From: Deltaproteobacteria bacterium
GTDB lineage: Bacteria; Chloroflexota; Dehalococcoidia; Dehalococcoidales; BS750m-G39
Length of the DNA: 5,865 nucleotides
Assembly (NCBI GenBank): GCA_013202445.1
Contig: JABMRW010000026.1
Span: forward strand, 1-5,865
Direction: 5' to 3'
Of this stretch, positions 4,612 through 5,865 are shown piece by piece. A program made the position numbers and the translations under genes. Below the pieces are notes generated by a model. The model did not search any database and was not told the DNA's origin. It worked only from the letters and a program-made list of their open reading frames with translations. Every line of letters begins with the position of its first letter. Positions within the stretch are counted from its first letter, which is position 1.

Positions 4612-5237
4612 GGGTTCTAATTGCAGATGACCACGCCGTAGTCCGTTCCGGGCTGGCTAACATACTGGGAGTCGAACCGGATATCAAGATTATCGGCGAG
4701 GCTAAAGACGGCCTGGAAGCTATACAGAAAGCGGAGGAGCTTAAACCGGATGTCATCCTCATGGATATCTTCATGCCCCGCTGCAGCGGTCTGGAAGCCA
4801 CGGTAGCCATCAGGCAGAAACTGCCTGACGTCAAACTGCTCATCCTCACCATCTCCGACCGTGAGGAAGACCTGTTCAAGGCGCTCAGGTTCGGCGCCCA
4901 GGGCTATCTGCTCAAGAGCGCCAGCGTCACCGAGGTGGTAGAGGCGGTAAAGAAAACGGCCGCCAGCGAGGCCATGCTCTCCCCGGACATTGCCACCAAG
5001 CTCGTTGCCGAATTCAGCAGCCGGGCTAACAAGCCCAAGCTCAGCACCAGGGAATCGGAGATTTTGCAGCTGTTAGGCGAGGGGCTGACCAATACCGAAA
5101 TCGCCAACCGCCTCTTCATCGATGAAAGCACGGTCAGGACCCATTTCCGCCGCATCAGGGATAAACTGCACCTGAGGAATCGCGGCGAGGCTATTGCCTA
5201 CGCCACCCGCAACCATCTCCCCACCGCCCCCTACTAA
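4596..5237 (+). CDS. NarL/LuxR-type response regulator
   Basis: A 213-residue DNA-binding response regulator, partner of the kinase just upstream. The receiver domain (5-120) has the acidic pair D11/D12, phospho-acceptor D57 in VILMDIFMP, T85 and K107 in GYLLKSAS. The LuxR-type helix-turn-helix covers about 149-206: LSTRESEILQLLGEGLTNTEIANRLFIDESTVRTHFRRIRDKL. All residues needed for phosphorylation are present. I start at ATG 4596, which has AGGAAGG (4584-4590) five bases upstream; a GTG at 4590 would sit inside that ribosome site. The gene overlaps the kinase stop by 16 bp, so translation is coupled. Targets are not known; its own divergent control region at 3189-3417 is a natural candidate. 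Confidence 0.93.
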   Translation: MAEAIRVLIADDHAVVRSGLANILGVEPDIKIIGEAKDGLEAIQKAEELKPDVILMDIFMPRCSGLEATVAIRQKLPDVKLLILTISDREEDLFKALRFGAQGYLLKSASVTEVVEAVKKTAASEAMLSPDIATKLVAEFSSRANKPKLSTRESEILQLLGEGLTNTEIANRLFIDESTVRTHFRRIRDKLHLRNRGEAIAYATRNHLPTAPY

Positions 5238-5245
5238 ACCCTATT

Positions 5246-5276
5246 AAAAAGCCCTACTCTTCTGCCGGGGGGCTTT
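5246..5276 (-). terminator. Rho-independent terminator of the DoxX-like gene
   Basis: On the minus strand AAAGCCC (5276-5270) pairs with GGGCTTT (5254-5248) around a 15-base loop, and the T-run continues to TTTTT (5250-5246). The stem begins inside the last codons of the DoxX-like gene. From the + side the same stem ends in only three T, so it would stop the response-regulator transcript weakly at best. Confidence 0.5.
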
Positions 5277-5748
5277 CCACTATTTCCCGCCAGCGCAGGA
5301 ACCAGGGGCGCGTATTGAGCAGCCTGCCCGGGTAGCAGAAGTAGACCGCCAGCGCCAGGACCACCAGCCCTATATCCACGTACAGAGAGCCTACCGTTGA
5401 CAGCTCCCCGCTAAACACCCTGTCCATTATCCCCAGGCAGCCGCACGGCTCCTGCCCGAATCCGTTGGTTATCATCCAGACATTGTGCATGATAAAGCCG
5501 GCCACCAGCAGTGTCGAAATACCGCTTACTATCTGCGGTAAAATGCCCACCAGCAGGCATAAGCCCAGCACCACCTCTATCCAGGGCAGCCAGCTCGCCA
5601 CCATAGCGGCGGCGCCTTCGCTTACAATATAAGTAGAAATCTGCAGCAGAAAAGCGCTCTGCCCCATCAGCTTACCCACCCCGGAGGTGATAAAGACCAG
5701 TGCCAGCAGTATGCTCGCCCCAAAGGCTATCCAGTATCTATAACGCAT
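5254..5748 (-). CDS. DoxX/MauE-type four-helix membrane protein
   Basis: A 164-residue inner-membrane protein with four hydrophobic helices (about 7-27, 48-70, 71-94, 117-138). Family signs are the SGVGKL end of helix 1 (22-27), LPWIEVVLGLCLLVG in helix 2 (54-68, with E58) and the PCGCLG motif after helix 3 (101-106, Cys 102 and Cys 104). The MauE/DoxX group is associated with thiol or quinone redox work in the membrane, and a C-x-C pair next to the membrane surface fits that; the exact reaction cannot be told. ATG 5748 is preceded by GGAGGGG (5758-5752), three to four bases away. The tail after 140 is polar, probably cytoplasmic. It is convergent with the response regulator, 16 bp apart, with its own promoter, so it is not part of the two-component operon, although it could be a target. 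Confidence 0.82.
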   Translation of the reverse strand: MRYRYWIAFGASILLALVFITSGVGKLMGQSAFLLQISTYIVSEGAAAMVASWLPWIEVVLGLCLLVGILPQIVSGISTLLVAGFIMHNVWMITNGFGQEPCGCLGIMDRVFSGELSTVGSLYVDIGLVVLALAVYFCYPGRLLNTRPWFLRWREIVESPPAEE

Positions 5749-5788
5749 ATTCCCCTCCGTTGGCTTATAAAACTCCCTTTAGCCAGCT

Positions 5789-5818
5789 ATGTTAACCCCC
5801 CGCCCCACCCCTTGTCAA
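5789..5818 (-). promoter_or_regulatory. Promoter of the DoxX-like gene with G-rich spacer
   Basis: On the minus strand TTGACA (5818-5813) is a perfect -35 hexamer, and TAACAT (5794-5789) is a four-of-six -10 at 18 bp. The spacer is almost pure G: GGGGTGGGGCGGGGGG (5811-5796). The transcript would start roughly 35 bases before the ATG. A pair of GTAAAG repeats (minus strand, 5840-5835 and 5831-5826) lies just upstream. Confidence 0.6.
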
Positions 5819-5865
5819 TTACGCACTTTACCGTCTTTACCCCCAATCATTTTTTTATTTATTTA

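Noticed and set aside
5819..5865. Gene or terminator at the right edge
   Set aside because: A T-rich tail (5850-5865) is visible, but no stem precedes it and the window ends, so nothing can be supported.

Overview
The window reads as about 5.9 kb of chromosomal DNA from an anaerobe or microaerophile with moderately GC-rich genes, short intergenic gaps and AT/G-rich non-coding stretches. The very short FeoB, the compact DtxR-type regulator and the NarL-type two-component pair with a membrane-only sensor would suit a Chloroflexota of the Dehalococcoidia type. That assignment is an inference from protein style only, because no marker gene is present.

Layout. Positions 1-349 are non-coding and unusually structured. 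They hold three separate G-quadruplex motifs on the + strand; two of these sit directly after small hairpins in a degenerate repeated unit. Two terminator-like hairpins lie between them. A consensus sigma70-type promoter (TTGACA, 18 bp, TATAAT, 317-346) follows, and its predicted start point lies in a 22-bp inverted repeat with TTAG/CTAA cores, a good candidate DtxR-family operator. It drives a DtxR/MntR-family regulator (392-871), then feoA (949-1233) and feoB (1230-2939, ATGA overlap with feoA). Together these form a ferrous-iron uptake module that is probably shut off by metal-loaded regulator.

A small MerR/BldC-like helix-turn-helix gene (2934-3188, minus strand) converges on feoB with a 6-bp overlap. 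It is divergent from a sensor kinase/response regulator operon: a NarL-family histidine kinase with about six membrane segments (3418-4611, TTG start) and its LuxR-type regulator (4596-5237), which overlap by 16 bp. The 229-bp divergent gap holds facing promoters, a 6-2-6 palindrome near the helix-turn-helix gene and a perfect 13-bp inverted repeat running into the kinase -35 box.

A four-helix DoxX/MauE-type membrane protein with a CGC motif (5254-5748, minus strand) converges on the response regulator. Its promoter at 5789-5818 has a nearly pure-G spacer.

The genes themselves are recognisable families. The least explained part is the structured leader region (1-349), followed by the palindromic control region at 3189-3417. 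The input of the two-component system cannot be told from the sequence; its partners here (small HTH protein, DoxX-like protein) make a redox or envelope signal possible but unproven.
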